The notes under the pieces are model-generated. The model was not told the DNA's origin. It did not search any database and saw only the letters and a program-made list of their open reading frames with translations. From an uncultured Prevotella sp. (GTDB taxonomy: Bacteria; Bacteroidota; Bacteroidia; Bacteroidales; Bacteroidaceae), in NCBI GenBank assembly GCA_934219025.1, contig CAKQDG010000095.1, forward strand, positions 1-8,390: a stretch of DNA of 8,390 nt. Reading direction: 5' to 3'. How positions within the stretch are numbered: position 1 is the stretch's first letter; each line of letters opens with the position of its first letter. This document shows, in pieces, positions 1-6,451 of the stretch. A program made the translations under genes and the position numbers.

Positions 1-19
1 AATGGTTTCCTTTGTTTTT

Positions 20-27
20 TATGTTTA
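20..27 (+). promoter_or_regulatory. Candidate Bacteroidetes -7 promoter element for the structured RNA
   Basis: TATGTTTA matches the Bacteroidetes -7 consensus TAnnTTTG at all defined positions but the last. A start site a few bases downstream would fall at about 30-33, exactly where the closing helix of the predicted RNA begins (29-31). The -33 element, expected about 19-20 nt upstream, would lie off the left edge of the window, so the promoter is only half visible. Confidence 0.4.
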
Positions 28-28
28 T

Positions 29-168
29 CGCCCTCTGACAAGTAAAAATGCCAAAGGCATTACCGGTGGATTGGCGGGTTTCCGAGAGAGAACTTGTTCT
101 CATGAGGAAATACGACAATACACCGGTAAGCCCGAGGAACGAGGGCTTTACTTGGCAGAGGGTGTTTT
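29..168 (+). ncRNA. Candidate structured small RNA (branched fold, T-rich tail)
   Basis: Hand folding gives a nearly fully paired branched structure. The closing helix is 29-46 with 147-164, broken only by an A38/G155 mismatch. A small hairpin lies at 48-52/56-60 with loop AAA. The long central arm is 60-68/121-129, then 70-73/116-119, 75-76/113-114, 78-83/106-111 and a tip at 88-92/97-101 with loop CTTG. A fourth hairpin is 130-133/143-146. The closing helix is followed by TTTTATTGGTTTT (165-177), which resembles an intrinsic terminator on the plus strand; the minus-strand exit has no T run. A -7-like promoter box lies just upstream. I do not recognise the family. It could belong to one of the Bacteroidales structured-RNA motifs such as Bacteroidales-1, but I cannot verify this. 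It could instead be a foldback mobile element. A 60-codon open frame spans the same bases, but the helices explain the sequence better. Confidence 0.55.
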
Positions 169-182
169 ATTGGTTTTCGTCT

Positions 183-237
183 AAAAAAAACATTTGCCAC
201 TTCCGATAATAAATACTTTCGCTCCAAATATCGGAAG
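183..237 (-). terminator. Likely rho-independent terminator of the minus-strand operon
   Basis: A perfect 9-bp inverted repeat, CTTCCGATA (200-208) and TATCGGAAG (229-237), begins 4 nt after the stop codon of the HTH gene. On the minus strand it is followed, after 9 nt, by a run of eight T (plus-strand A183-190). The 20-nt loop and the 9-nt gap before the T run are less compact than a textbook terminator, but position and orientation fit the end of the operon. Confidence 0.6.
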
Positions 238-241
238 AACC

Positions 242-472
242 TTAATGTTTGCCCCCCAGATTCATTTCATCAGACAGAACCTTGAAGAAATCTATCCCTA
301 ACGCTATGGATATGCGGGCGAGCATGGCAGTGTCAATACTGTTTCTGTCAATCATCCTGTACATCGTGGAACGGTTGCATCCAAGTTCTCTGGCAAGCCA
401 ACCGGCAGAAAGGTTCTGCCGGTCGAGCTCTTCCTTTATGATTTGTCCTATGTTTACCATCTTGCCAAACAT
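242..472 (-). CDS. Small XRE/Cro-type helix-turn-helix protein
   Basis: This 76-residue soluble protein is almost entirely one HTH domain. Residues about 8-65 carry the five-helix pattern: IGQIIKEELDRQ, then LSAGWLARELGCNRSTMYRMI as turn and recognition helix, then TAMLARISIALGIDFFKVL. It probably binds DNA as a dimer. The first ATG at 472 lies 5 nt after the stop of the upstream gene. A second ATG at 460 (start MVNIGQ) would give 72 residues and a more typical family start; no Shine-Dalgarno sequence decides between them. It is the last gene of the operon, is followed by a likely terminator, and is the only product with neither signal peptide nor membrane segment. An autoregulatory or output role is inferred from position only. 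No toxin or antitoxin partner is adjacent. Confidence 0.8.
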   Translation of the reverse strand: MFGKMVNIGQIIKEELDRQNLSAGWLARELGCNRSTMYRMIDRNSIDTAMLARISIALGIDFFKVLSDEMNLGGKH

Positions 473-477
473 CAGGT

Positions 478-1884
478 TTAGAAACTAACACCTATACCTA
501 TCGACAGGCGCTGACTGCCCATAAAGTCTTTCAAATGGGAATCCATGGCAAAGCGATACTGATAGGTGAGACGCAATGCGAAATAAGAATACTTGGCACA
601 GATACCCACCACTGGAGAGATTGCCCATGCAAGGTTTGCCTTCTCGTCGTCCTTAGTGTATTCCTGGATTTTCTTTGCCTTCTTGTCGGATTCGTCTTTC
701 ACCTTCAACACTCCGTCGGGATCGTTAGGATAACCTTTCTTGTCAGGATAGACGTCGTCCACATCATCGTCCACGCTATAGTTGCCGTAATAAGCCTTGG
801 CAGTAACACCAGGACCAAAGAAAATCCACACGGGGTTTACTATCTTTACTGTCCAGCCAAAATTCACGTTCACCTCCGGAGCATCAGGTATCTTGCAGTT
901 GCTGCGCATCATGTCAAACACCTTGCCATTCAAGCTCATCCCGAAGAATCCGCCAACTTTGTGCATGTTATACTTGCCGTAAGAGAATCCTATCGGCGTG
1001 TCCTTGGTGTATTCGTAGGTAAACACCCGCGAATGGTTTTTCTTCTGTAGCGTGAGCTGGTCAATGCGGTTTATCTGTGCCTGTGCCTGAACCATCGTTG
1101 GACAGTTGTTCTTCACGGCAATCTGATACAGTTCGCGCGCCTTGTCATACTGCTTCTCGTTGAAATAGAAGTCGGCCTGCTTGTAGTTCATGTCGCATTC
1201 GTTGTAGAACTTGGTCAGACAACTGTTGTAGCGGTTTGTGGCAAAGTTGTCGTATGGGTTAAGCTCCATCACCTTGTTGAAATAATCGCTCGCCGTGCTG
1301 TAGTCGAGCAGTTTGTAGCGCTCCTCGCCTTTGTCGCGATAATACATTATTGTGTCCACAAGGGCAATGTTTGCCTCATTCTCCACAGAATCACAGTCGG
1401 AACAGGCGCGCGCCACGTCAAACTGGTTGCGTGCCTCCTGATAGTTCATATTCTTGAGTTCCTCCATGCCCTTGTTTCTGTGTCCGCGGTAGCATCCGGC
1501 ATCCACGGTGCTGTTGGGGTCGATAGCCTGGAAGGTGAGCACCTGCTTGGGTTTCAGGTCGTCGAGACTGATCACCGAGGTTACGTAGCCCGGCGACGTT
1601 ATGGTGAGCACTCTGCCGCGGTATCTCTGGCCTGTTGGGAACTCGATATAGTACACCTTGTCCGACCCCTCAATCTCCGTGTTGTACGGCTCGGCGCTCT
1701 TGTCCATCGTAGACTCGAAACTCAGCGGAATGCTCTGGTTGCATTTTATGATTACTGCGGCGCGGTCGTTCTCGCCGGTGTAGACATCGTTGGGCTGCGA
1801 CACATCGGTTATCTGCAGCAGATTTTGCGAATATGCCACACAAGCCATGAAACACATCAGGCAAAATGAAAGGATTCTTTTCAT
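478..1884 (-). CDS. Exported TPR-containing protein with beta-rich, possibly outer-membrane, C-terminus
   Basis: The start is placed at the ATG at 1884 (MKRILSF); a TTG two codons upstream at 1890 would spoil the signal-peptide start. The product is 468 residues. Residues 1-19 are a signal peptide (AYS|Q). Residues about 22-120 are a beta-rich domain of a kind seen next to TPR regions in Bacteroidetes surface proteins. Residues about 133-285 are helical TPR-like repeats, for example YSTASDYFNKVMELNPYDNF and YDKARELYQIAVKNN. Residues about 286-468 alternate polar and aromatic/hydrophobic residues and end in ...GIGVSF, a terminal Phe as in outer-membrane beta-barrels. An Asp/Lys-rich stretch (about 371-416) may be an extended loop. 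C161 and C164 form a CxxC pair. It lies 30 nt after the NTF2-like gene and 5 nt before the HTH gene. It may anchor or scaffold the peptidase system at the outer membrane (inference). Confidence 0.75.
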   Translation of the reverse strand: MKRILSFCLMCFMACVAYSQNLLQITDVSQPNDVYTGENDRAAVIIKCNQSIPLSFESTMDKSAEPYNTEIEGSDKVYYIEFPTGQRYRGRVLTITSPGYVTSVISLDDLKPKQVLTFQAIDPNSTVDAGCYRGHRNKGMEELKNMNYQEARNQFDVARACSDCDSVENEANIALVDTIMYYRDKGEERYKLLDYSTASDYFNKVMELNPYDNFATNRYNSCLTKFYNECDMNYKQADFYFNEKQYDKARELYQIAVKNNCPTMVQAQAQINRIDQLTLQKKNHSRVFTYEYTKDTPIGFSYGKYNMHKVGGFFGMSLNGKVFDMMRSNCKIPDAPEVNVNFGWTVKIVNPVWIFFGPGVTAKAYYGNYSVDDDVDDVYPDKKGYPNDPDGVLKVKDESDKKAKKIQEYTKDDEKANLAWAISPVVGICAKYSYFALRLTYQYRFAMDSHLKDFMGSQRLSIGIGVSF

Positions 1885-1914
1885 AATCAATAAAGTTTTT
1901 ATGTTATTAATGTA

Positions 1915-2907
1915 TTATCTCACTATTCTGAATGAACCGAGGTGGAACACGTCCTTCTTCTGCGTAACGATATTTCCGGCGGTATCCCTGTAGGGTTGCC
2001 ACGTGCGCACCTGTATCAGTGGATTGTCGGAGTCGCGGAAGTCTACCATCAGGAAAAGATACCCCTCGTCTTGGTAGCGGTCGGTTTTCCATAGCTGCTT
2101 CAGCGTTACACCATAGATGTTGTCGTATTTGGGGTGTTCGGCAATCTCGATATCGGAGAATTTCACATTGATGTATTTCACCGTCTTGAACACCTTTGCA
2201 AGCCGTTCAAGGTATTCCTGCTTCGACTGCTTGATATACACCACCTTGTTGTTGGTCAGCGTCATCTTCGTCATGTCAGAATTAGGTTTTTCCTTCACCA
2301 CGCGACCTGTGATGATAAGGGCCTTGTCGCTGAACACACTGTTGAGCATGGCATTGTCCTTGCGGTTGTATGCCGTGCGGAAGTTCTCGATGAAATCCAC
2401 GATTATCTGGCGGCGCGAATAGTCGAGCTCCGACTGCTTCTCAGCCATGAGTTCCTCGTAGCGGTTCATCTCTATGGCTATAGCCACATTGGTTATCAGC
2501 CCCTTGGCATCATAGCTTATGGTGAGCTCCTGACGGGCTTCGGCTTCGTCGGCCTCAACCATGTCCACGGGTATTCCTCTCACCTGGTATCCGTTTTTCG
2601 TCTGCAGGCAGCGACAGCGGATAGACATCGGCGGACAGCTCAGGGCACTGCTCTTCCATATCTCGCGAATTTCGTCGATTGCAGATTTTGTAACGTTGTC
2701 TTTCGAGAGTTTCACAGTCTTCTCACCATTGTCGGCTGCCGCTCTGAAAGCATCTATCAGAGCTTTGGTATTGGTTTCCATTTTCTCCTTAATTTGCTGG
2801 GACACAACGCCATCGGTTATCTTAAACGTTGTGTCGGCAAAGGCGTAGCCAAAGCTTGTCAATGCAAAAAGTAAAATAATCAGTCTGTTTTTGATTTGCA
2901 TTTTCAT
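1915..2907 (-). CDS. Exported protein with NTF2/SnoaL-like C-terminal domain
   Basis: The product is 330 residues with a signal peptide at 1-24 (YAFA|D). The middle (about 30-160) is a mixed helix/strand region with a cysteine cluster at C91, C98 and C100. Residues about 165-329 look like an NTF2-like cone fold: an opening helix (RQIIVDFIENFRTAYNRKDN), the usual '...VFSDKALIITGR...' strand, a helix EYLERLAKVF, then paired strands rich in Tyr and Trp. In this superfamily the domain often binds ligands or partners without catalysis; no catalytic set can be assigned. The ATG overlaps the TGA of the preceding gene (ATGA, 2904-2907), the classic sign of translational coupling. A second Met at residue 3 is a possible start. 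It probably acts in the periplasm with the caspase-like peptidase (inference from context). Confidence 0.7.
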   Translation of the reverse strand: MKMQIKNRLIILLFALTSFGYAFADTTFKITDGVVSQQIKEKMETNTKALIDAFRAAADNGEKTVKLSKDNVTKSAIDEIREIWKSSALSCPPMSIRCRCLQTKNGYQVRGIPVDMVEADEAEARQELTISYDAKGLITNVAIAIEMNRYEELMAEKQSELDYSRRQIIVDFIENFRTAYNRKDNAMLNSVFSDKALIITGRVVKEKPNSDMTKMTLTNNKVVYIKQSKQEYLERLAKVFKTVKYINVKFSDIEIAEHPKYDNIYGVTLKQLWKTDRYQDEGYLFLMVDFRDSDNPLIQVRTWQPYRDTAGNIVTQKKDVFHLGSFRIVR

Positions 2908-3575
2908 TTTCTTTTCTTGCTATATATGTTTTTAATGTCATTCTGAGGTATGTTGGCATAAAGGTCGGCACGTATCTCACCGCCGTCGGCAAACATCTGG
3001 TCCTGTGGCATGTGAACCACAAAGAGGTGGATCACGTTTCGTTCCCGGTTGTGCATCACGAGGTCTGCCTCTATCATATCCTTGTCTATCTTTGTTATGT
3101 TGCAGTAGATGTCCATATCTGCTGCAAGAACGAAATAGACAGAAGAGAGGGCCGTGGAAATTTTCTTCTTCCGGTTGCCGTAAAGATGTTGCGTGAGTTC
3201 CACCTTGCAGTTTTTGTCCACCACGTTCATCAACAGGCTTACAGCCGACTCCATCGGATAACGGCGGTCGAAAACCGGTTTGCCGGTAGCTGTGTCGATA
3301 TATATATCAGAGCGCAGAGAGCTTATCTGAAAGGATTTGCCCCGAAGAAGTTTTATCCTCTCCTCGTTTGTGTCGGCAAGTTTATCCTTATTCACAACGA
3401 GCGTTCTGTGATAGTTCTCGCCGCCGGTATTGCCGGCAAGCTGCTCATATACAAGCATATCAGCATCTGCTTTGTCAAAGTTCTTCTGTTGTGCTGCGAC
3501 AGGAGCCGTCAGCAAAAGCGCCACAGAAGCAAGCGCAATATTATGCAATATGTGTTTCATATCGGTCATTTTCAT
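2904..3575 (-). CDS. Exported protein of unknown family
   Basis: I do not recognise the family. The 223-residue product has an N-terminal signal peptide ending near APVAA|QQ (residue 28). The start is uncertain: ATGs at 3575, 3569 and 3560 give MKMTDMKHIL, MTDMKHIL or MKHILHNI. The last looks most like a Bacteroidetes signal peptide, with a positive residue straight after Met. The mature part (about 29-223) is predicted mixed alpha/beta, with no transmembrane segment and a very basic tail (YSKKRK). It follows the FecR/DUF4384-like gene after 34 nt and overlaps the next gene by 4 nt, so it is probably produced in fixed ratio with the NTF2-like protein. Confidence 0.65.
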   Translation of the reverse strand: MKMTDMKHILHNIALASVALLLTAPVAAQQKNFDKADADMLVYEQLAGNTGGENYHRTLVVNKDKLADTNEERIKLLRGKSFQISSLRSDIYIDTATGKPVFDRRYPMESAVSLLMNVVDKNCKVELTQHLYGNRKKKISTALSSVYFVLAADMDIYCNITKIDKDMIEADLVMHNRERNVIHLFVVHMPQDQMFADGGEIRADLYANIPQNDIKNIYSKKRK

Positions 3576-3609
3576 ATTGGTTCGTTTGGTCTTGTTATGG
3601 AGAGCAAGG

Positions 3610-4533
3610 CTATTCTGTCTTCACGTTACGGCGCATCACCCCCACCCTTGTGTCACTCTTTTCTATCGAGCCCCTTGTCAGCGGATTCATCATGATGCTG
3701 AAGTTCACCGGCTCTTCGGTGGCAACGAGCACAAAGGCATCGTCGGACGTATTGTCGGGGGTTATGAACGGTTCTGACTTGAAGCCCACTGTGCTGAAGG
3801 CTGGAACGAGCAGATTGGCGCATGTTGCTTCTTCGTCAATTGGAAGTACAAGATATTTGTTGCCGTCTTTGTCGATATTCAGGATATTTACATAGAGCGT
3901 CTCGTCGGTATTGTTAGTAACGCGGGCATAACACGGAGTGTTTCGCCTGACGGCATTGCCAACGGTCTTTCCTGTTTCCACGTCTACCAGGTCGAACGAC
4001 ACATCAAAATCAGAGGCAATACTGTTGTTGCCGTCAAACAGTTGTTGTTCGGCTGTGCCGTGGGCTGATGTTCCGTCGTCAAGTATCTCCACAAGGCGCG
4101 CTGCCATAAGCGAATCTTTTGCCACCGCACGATATGATGTTCCCGTTACCTGCATGTACGCATCTGGGTGCACCATCTTCTTGGACGACGAGCCGAAGAG
4201 TTGTTTCACAAGATAGCCCATGTATTGCTTTGTAAGGTTTTTGGTCTGCTTCGACGACATGCCAACAAGGTCGCCCACGCTGTTCACACCTGCCCGAGTA
4301 AATGAAAACATCTTCTGCTTGCTCTCGTCTATCACCGTAACGGCACTCTCGGGAGCAATTTTCAGTTTCGTGGCGGGCGAAAGGTATTTGCGCGCCGATA
4401 GCGGAGAAAAGATTTTTCCTTGCTGTGTATAGGCCTTTCCCACAACAGAGTAAACCACATATTTCTGGGCACAGGCACCGAGCGGTAAAAGAGCAAGGAG
4501 CACTGCGGCTGCAATGGCTATTTTATTTCTCAT
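3610..4533 (-). CDS. Exported FecR-like/DUF4384-like accessory protein
   Basis: The product is 307 residues. The N-terminus is either a signal peptide cut after ACA|Q (residue 22) or a lipoprotein signal with lipobox LGAC (Cys21); the sequence does not settle this. Residues about 24-90 resemble a FecR-type beta domain (VVYSVVGKAY ... LSPATKLKIAPESAVTVIDE). Residues about 175-285 resemble DUF4384: TNNTDETLYVNILNIDKDG followed by a LVLPIDEE segment, strand-rich with the typical 'speaks-of-fluid-strands' pattern. DUF4384 often occurs with or fused to caspase-fold peptidases, and FecR-like domains commonly neighbour CHASE2 genes, so the context supports both weak domain calls. The start codon overlaps the caspase gene by 11 nt. 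Its likely role is a periplasmic adaptor or regulator of the peptidase (inference). Confidence 0.7.
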   Translation of the reverse strand: MRNKIAIAAAVLLALLPLGACAQKYVVYSVVGKAYTQQGKIFSPLSARKYLSPATKLKIAPESAVTVIDESKQKMFSFTRAGVNSVGDLVGMSSKQTKNLTKQYMGYLVKQLFGSSSKKMVHPDAYMQVTGTSYRAVAKDSLMAARLVEILDDGTSAHGTAEQQLFDGNNSIASDFDVSFDLVDVETGKTVGNAVRRNTPCYARVTNNTDETLYVNILNIDKDGNKYLVLPIDEEATCANLLVPAFSTVGFKSEPFITPDNTSDDAFVLVATEEPVNFSIMMNPLTRGSIEKSDTRVGVMRRNVKTE

Positions 4534-6451
4534 AATTATATATATTAAAATGCTCTATTCCATTTGGGTTGATAAATATCGGGGTCTGCTTGAAGTCGGT
4601 GAGCTTTCTCACTTCCTTATACAGGAAATGCTCCAACTCCTGGGTAGACAGTCCTTCGGTGTGTTCCTCGCGAGCTGCACCATTGAGTGCCTCGACAAGT
4701 GCTTTGGTGAAAGCGCCGTTTCCCCACGATTCGTCCTCGCGCGACTTTGTGTCTGACGAACTTGAAGCATACAGCAGTATACCGTTCTTCGCCCGCTTCA
4801 ACTGTTCTATAAAATGCGTAGTGGCGGCAGAACGACCTCCCTCAAAAAGGCCTCCCGAATAACAAGCATCAATAAAGGCTATGAGTTTGCCGTGGATGTC
4901 TTCTGCCTCGCTTCTGAAATCTGCCGCGCTGAAACATTCATACAGTTTGTCGGTGTTGCAGCCGTATGGCATGAAATAAAAGCGGTCTTTCTCGTCTTTC
5001 ATCCCGTGACCGGCAAAGAAGAAAATGCAGACGTCTGTCGGCGAGGCTTCCTGCTTCAGCCATTCCATCGCCTCAAAGATGTCGGCACGGCTTGCCTCGC
5101 TGTCACAGAGCAGTTTCACTTCCACTTCTTCATACGGCAAACCTTTCTTCGCAGCTATTGCCTTGGCAAAGTCCTGAGCATCCTTGCAGGTATATTTCAG
5201 CTTGGGCAACTTGGGGTCGTTATAGTCGCCCACACCTATTGCCACGACAAAAAGTTTAGGAAGTTCGAGAGATGTGGTTTCACGGATAAGACGTATCGTT
5301 GCCGGTTCGCTATTGCCGTTTTTGTTTTGGGCATACATCATCACGGTGCAGTCGTGGCGAGGCAGGTCCACGTCTATTGTGTTTGCAGCCCTCACGGCTC
5401 TCGTTGCCGGCTGGCGCTGTCCGTCCACCATCACCACTATTTTCGTACTGTCGCTACTGTTGCCGGCAAGCAACTGATACTTCAGCTTTATCTGGTCAGT
5501 GTGAAACAACGACTGATCTTCCGGATAAAGTATTTTCAACACAGGAGAGGAATTGGGGGCAGACATTCCAACTGCTTTCGGGGCAGAAGGAGCTACGGTT
5601 TCCGCCTCCGACGAAGCTGCCGGACAACTTTCCTTGTCGGCTTTTATCTGACCTGGACCTTTTATCAGGCGTGGTTTTGGCGCAGCGTCTGTTTTCGTCA
5701 TTTCATCACCTGCAGAAGAAGGAGACTGTTCAGTTTGTGGAGCAGATTTGCATGACGGAGCCGGCGCGACGTCTGCCGTTTCAGCTCCTTCCATTCCCGG
5801 TATATCCACTTCAACAGAATAATCGTCGGCAAGAGTCTCCTTTACTGTTGTTTTGAGTGCAGGCTGACTTTTTTCCACGGGGTTCTTCATAACATTTTTC
5901 TTGCCGGTAGGTTTCTTTTCCACTGAAACATTATCTACAGGTTTCTTTTCTGTCCCGTCTTCTGCAATCATTTTCCACCTATGCCCTTCTTCCTCGTCTT
6001 GCTCCACGAGTATTCCCTTCGAATAGCAGTCGGCAAGTGTCAGTTGGGCACGCTTGTAGTTGTTGTCGGCAGACTGTATCAGCAAGGATGCGGCCTTGTC
6101 GTAATCACGCGGCACTCCCCTGCCGTTCATATAGCAATATGCCAAATTATACTGAGCTTTGGCAAAATTCTGTTTTGCCGACCTCTTGAACCACATCGCC
6201 GCCGATGTGTAATTGCGCTCTATGCCCTCACCATTATAATATGCGTAGGCAAGATTGAACTGTGCTTCGGCATTGCCCGCGGCTGCGGAGAGCTGATATG
6301 CCTTGGCTGCCTCAACAAAGTTTCCCTGACGATACAATGAATCTCCGCGATGGAGAGTTGCCATACCCTTATCATCAGACGGCATCGCCAATACTGTGAT
6401 TGCAGAAAACAGCATGACGGGAAGTATTGCGTATTTTTTAATCCCCAACAT
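4523..6451 (-). CDS. Exported Sel1-repeat caspase-like peptidase (C14 family)
   Basis: The product is 642 residues. A signal peptide (about 1-22, VLA|M) sends it across the inner membrane. Three Sel1/TPR-type repeats follow at about 61-95, 97-131 and 133-166 (for example AQYNLAYCYMNGRGVPRDYD), a protein-binding scaffold. Residues about 167-300 are a low-complexity linker rich in Lys, Pro, Ser and Ala. Residues about 301-390 form an Ig-like beta region. Residues about 397-600 are the caspase fold, opening with LFVVAIGVGDYND. The catalytic dyad is visible: His482 in FFFAGHGMKD and Cys530 in FIDACYSGG, followed by the usual ASSSSDTKS...NGAFTKALVEAL segment. Bacterial members generally cut after Arg/Lys rather than Asp; specificity here is unknown. 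It overlaps the CHASE2 gene by 14 nt and the next gene by 11 nt. The signal peptide argues against a cytosolic suicide effector and for envelope processing or sensing. Confidence 0.9.
   Translation of the reverse strand: MLGIKKYAILPVMLFSAITVLAMPSDDKGMATLHRGDSLYRQGNFVEAAKAYQLSAAAGNAEAQFNLAYAYYNGEGIERNYTSAAMWFKRSAKQNFAKAQYNLAYCYMNGRGVPRDYDKAASLLIQSADNNYKRAQLTLADCYSKGILVEQDEEEGHRWKMIAEDGTEKKPVDNVSVEKKPTGKKNVMKNPVEKSQPALKTTVKETLADDYSVEVDIPGMEGAETADVAPAPSCKSAPQTEQSPSSAGDEMTKTDAAPKPRLIKGPGQIKADKESCPAASSEAETVAPSAPKAVGMSAPNSSPVLKILYPEDQSLFHTDQIKLKYQLLAGNSSDSTKIVVMVDGQRQPATRAVRAANTIDVDLPRHDCTVMMYAQNKNGNSEPATIRLIRETTSLELPKLFVVAIGVGDYNDPKLPKLKYTCKDAQDFAKAIAAKKGLPYEEVEVKLLCDSEASRADIFEAMEWLKQEASPTDVCIFFFAGHGMKDEKDRFYFMPYGCNTDKLYECFSAADFRSEAEDIHGKLIAFIDACYSGGLFEGGRSAATTHFIEQLKRAKNGILLYASSSSDTKSREDESWGNGAFTKALVEALNGAAREEHTEGLSTQELEHFLYKEVRKLTDFKQTPIFINPNGIEHFNIYNYEK

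Noticed and set aside
104..129. Resemblance of GAGGAAA and CACCGGTAA to conserved parts of RNase P RNA
   Set aside because: The matches are short, the rest of the conserved core is absent, and the segment is far too small and folds differently.
2..184. A 60-codon plus-strand open frame at the left edge
   Set aside because: Its bases are almost fully explained by long complementary helices and it resembles no protein; a structured RNA is the better reading.
535..1050. Long plus-strand frames antisense to operon genes, including 2134-2874 and 3012-3695
   Set aside because: They mirror well-supported minus-strand genes and show no signal peptide, domain or plausible initiation context.
1885..1890. 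TTG start two codons upstream for the TPR protein
   Set aside because: The ATG at 1884 gives a standard signal peptide start (MKRIL); the TTG adds only two residues and has no ribosome-binding support.
4814..5755. A 313-codon plus-strand open frame
   Set aside because: It lies antisense within the caspase-like gene, whose domains and catalytic residues are clear, and its translation is rich in Cys, Arg and His with no domain.
4523..6451. Anti-phage abortive-infection effector reading of the caspase-like gene
   Set aside because: The protein has a signal peptide and its neighbours are exported; no nucleotide cyclase, reverse transcriptase, gasdermin or STAND partner is present.
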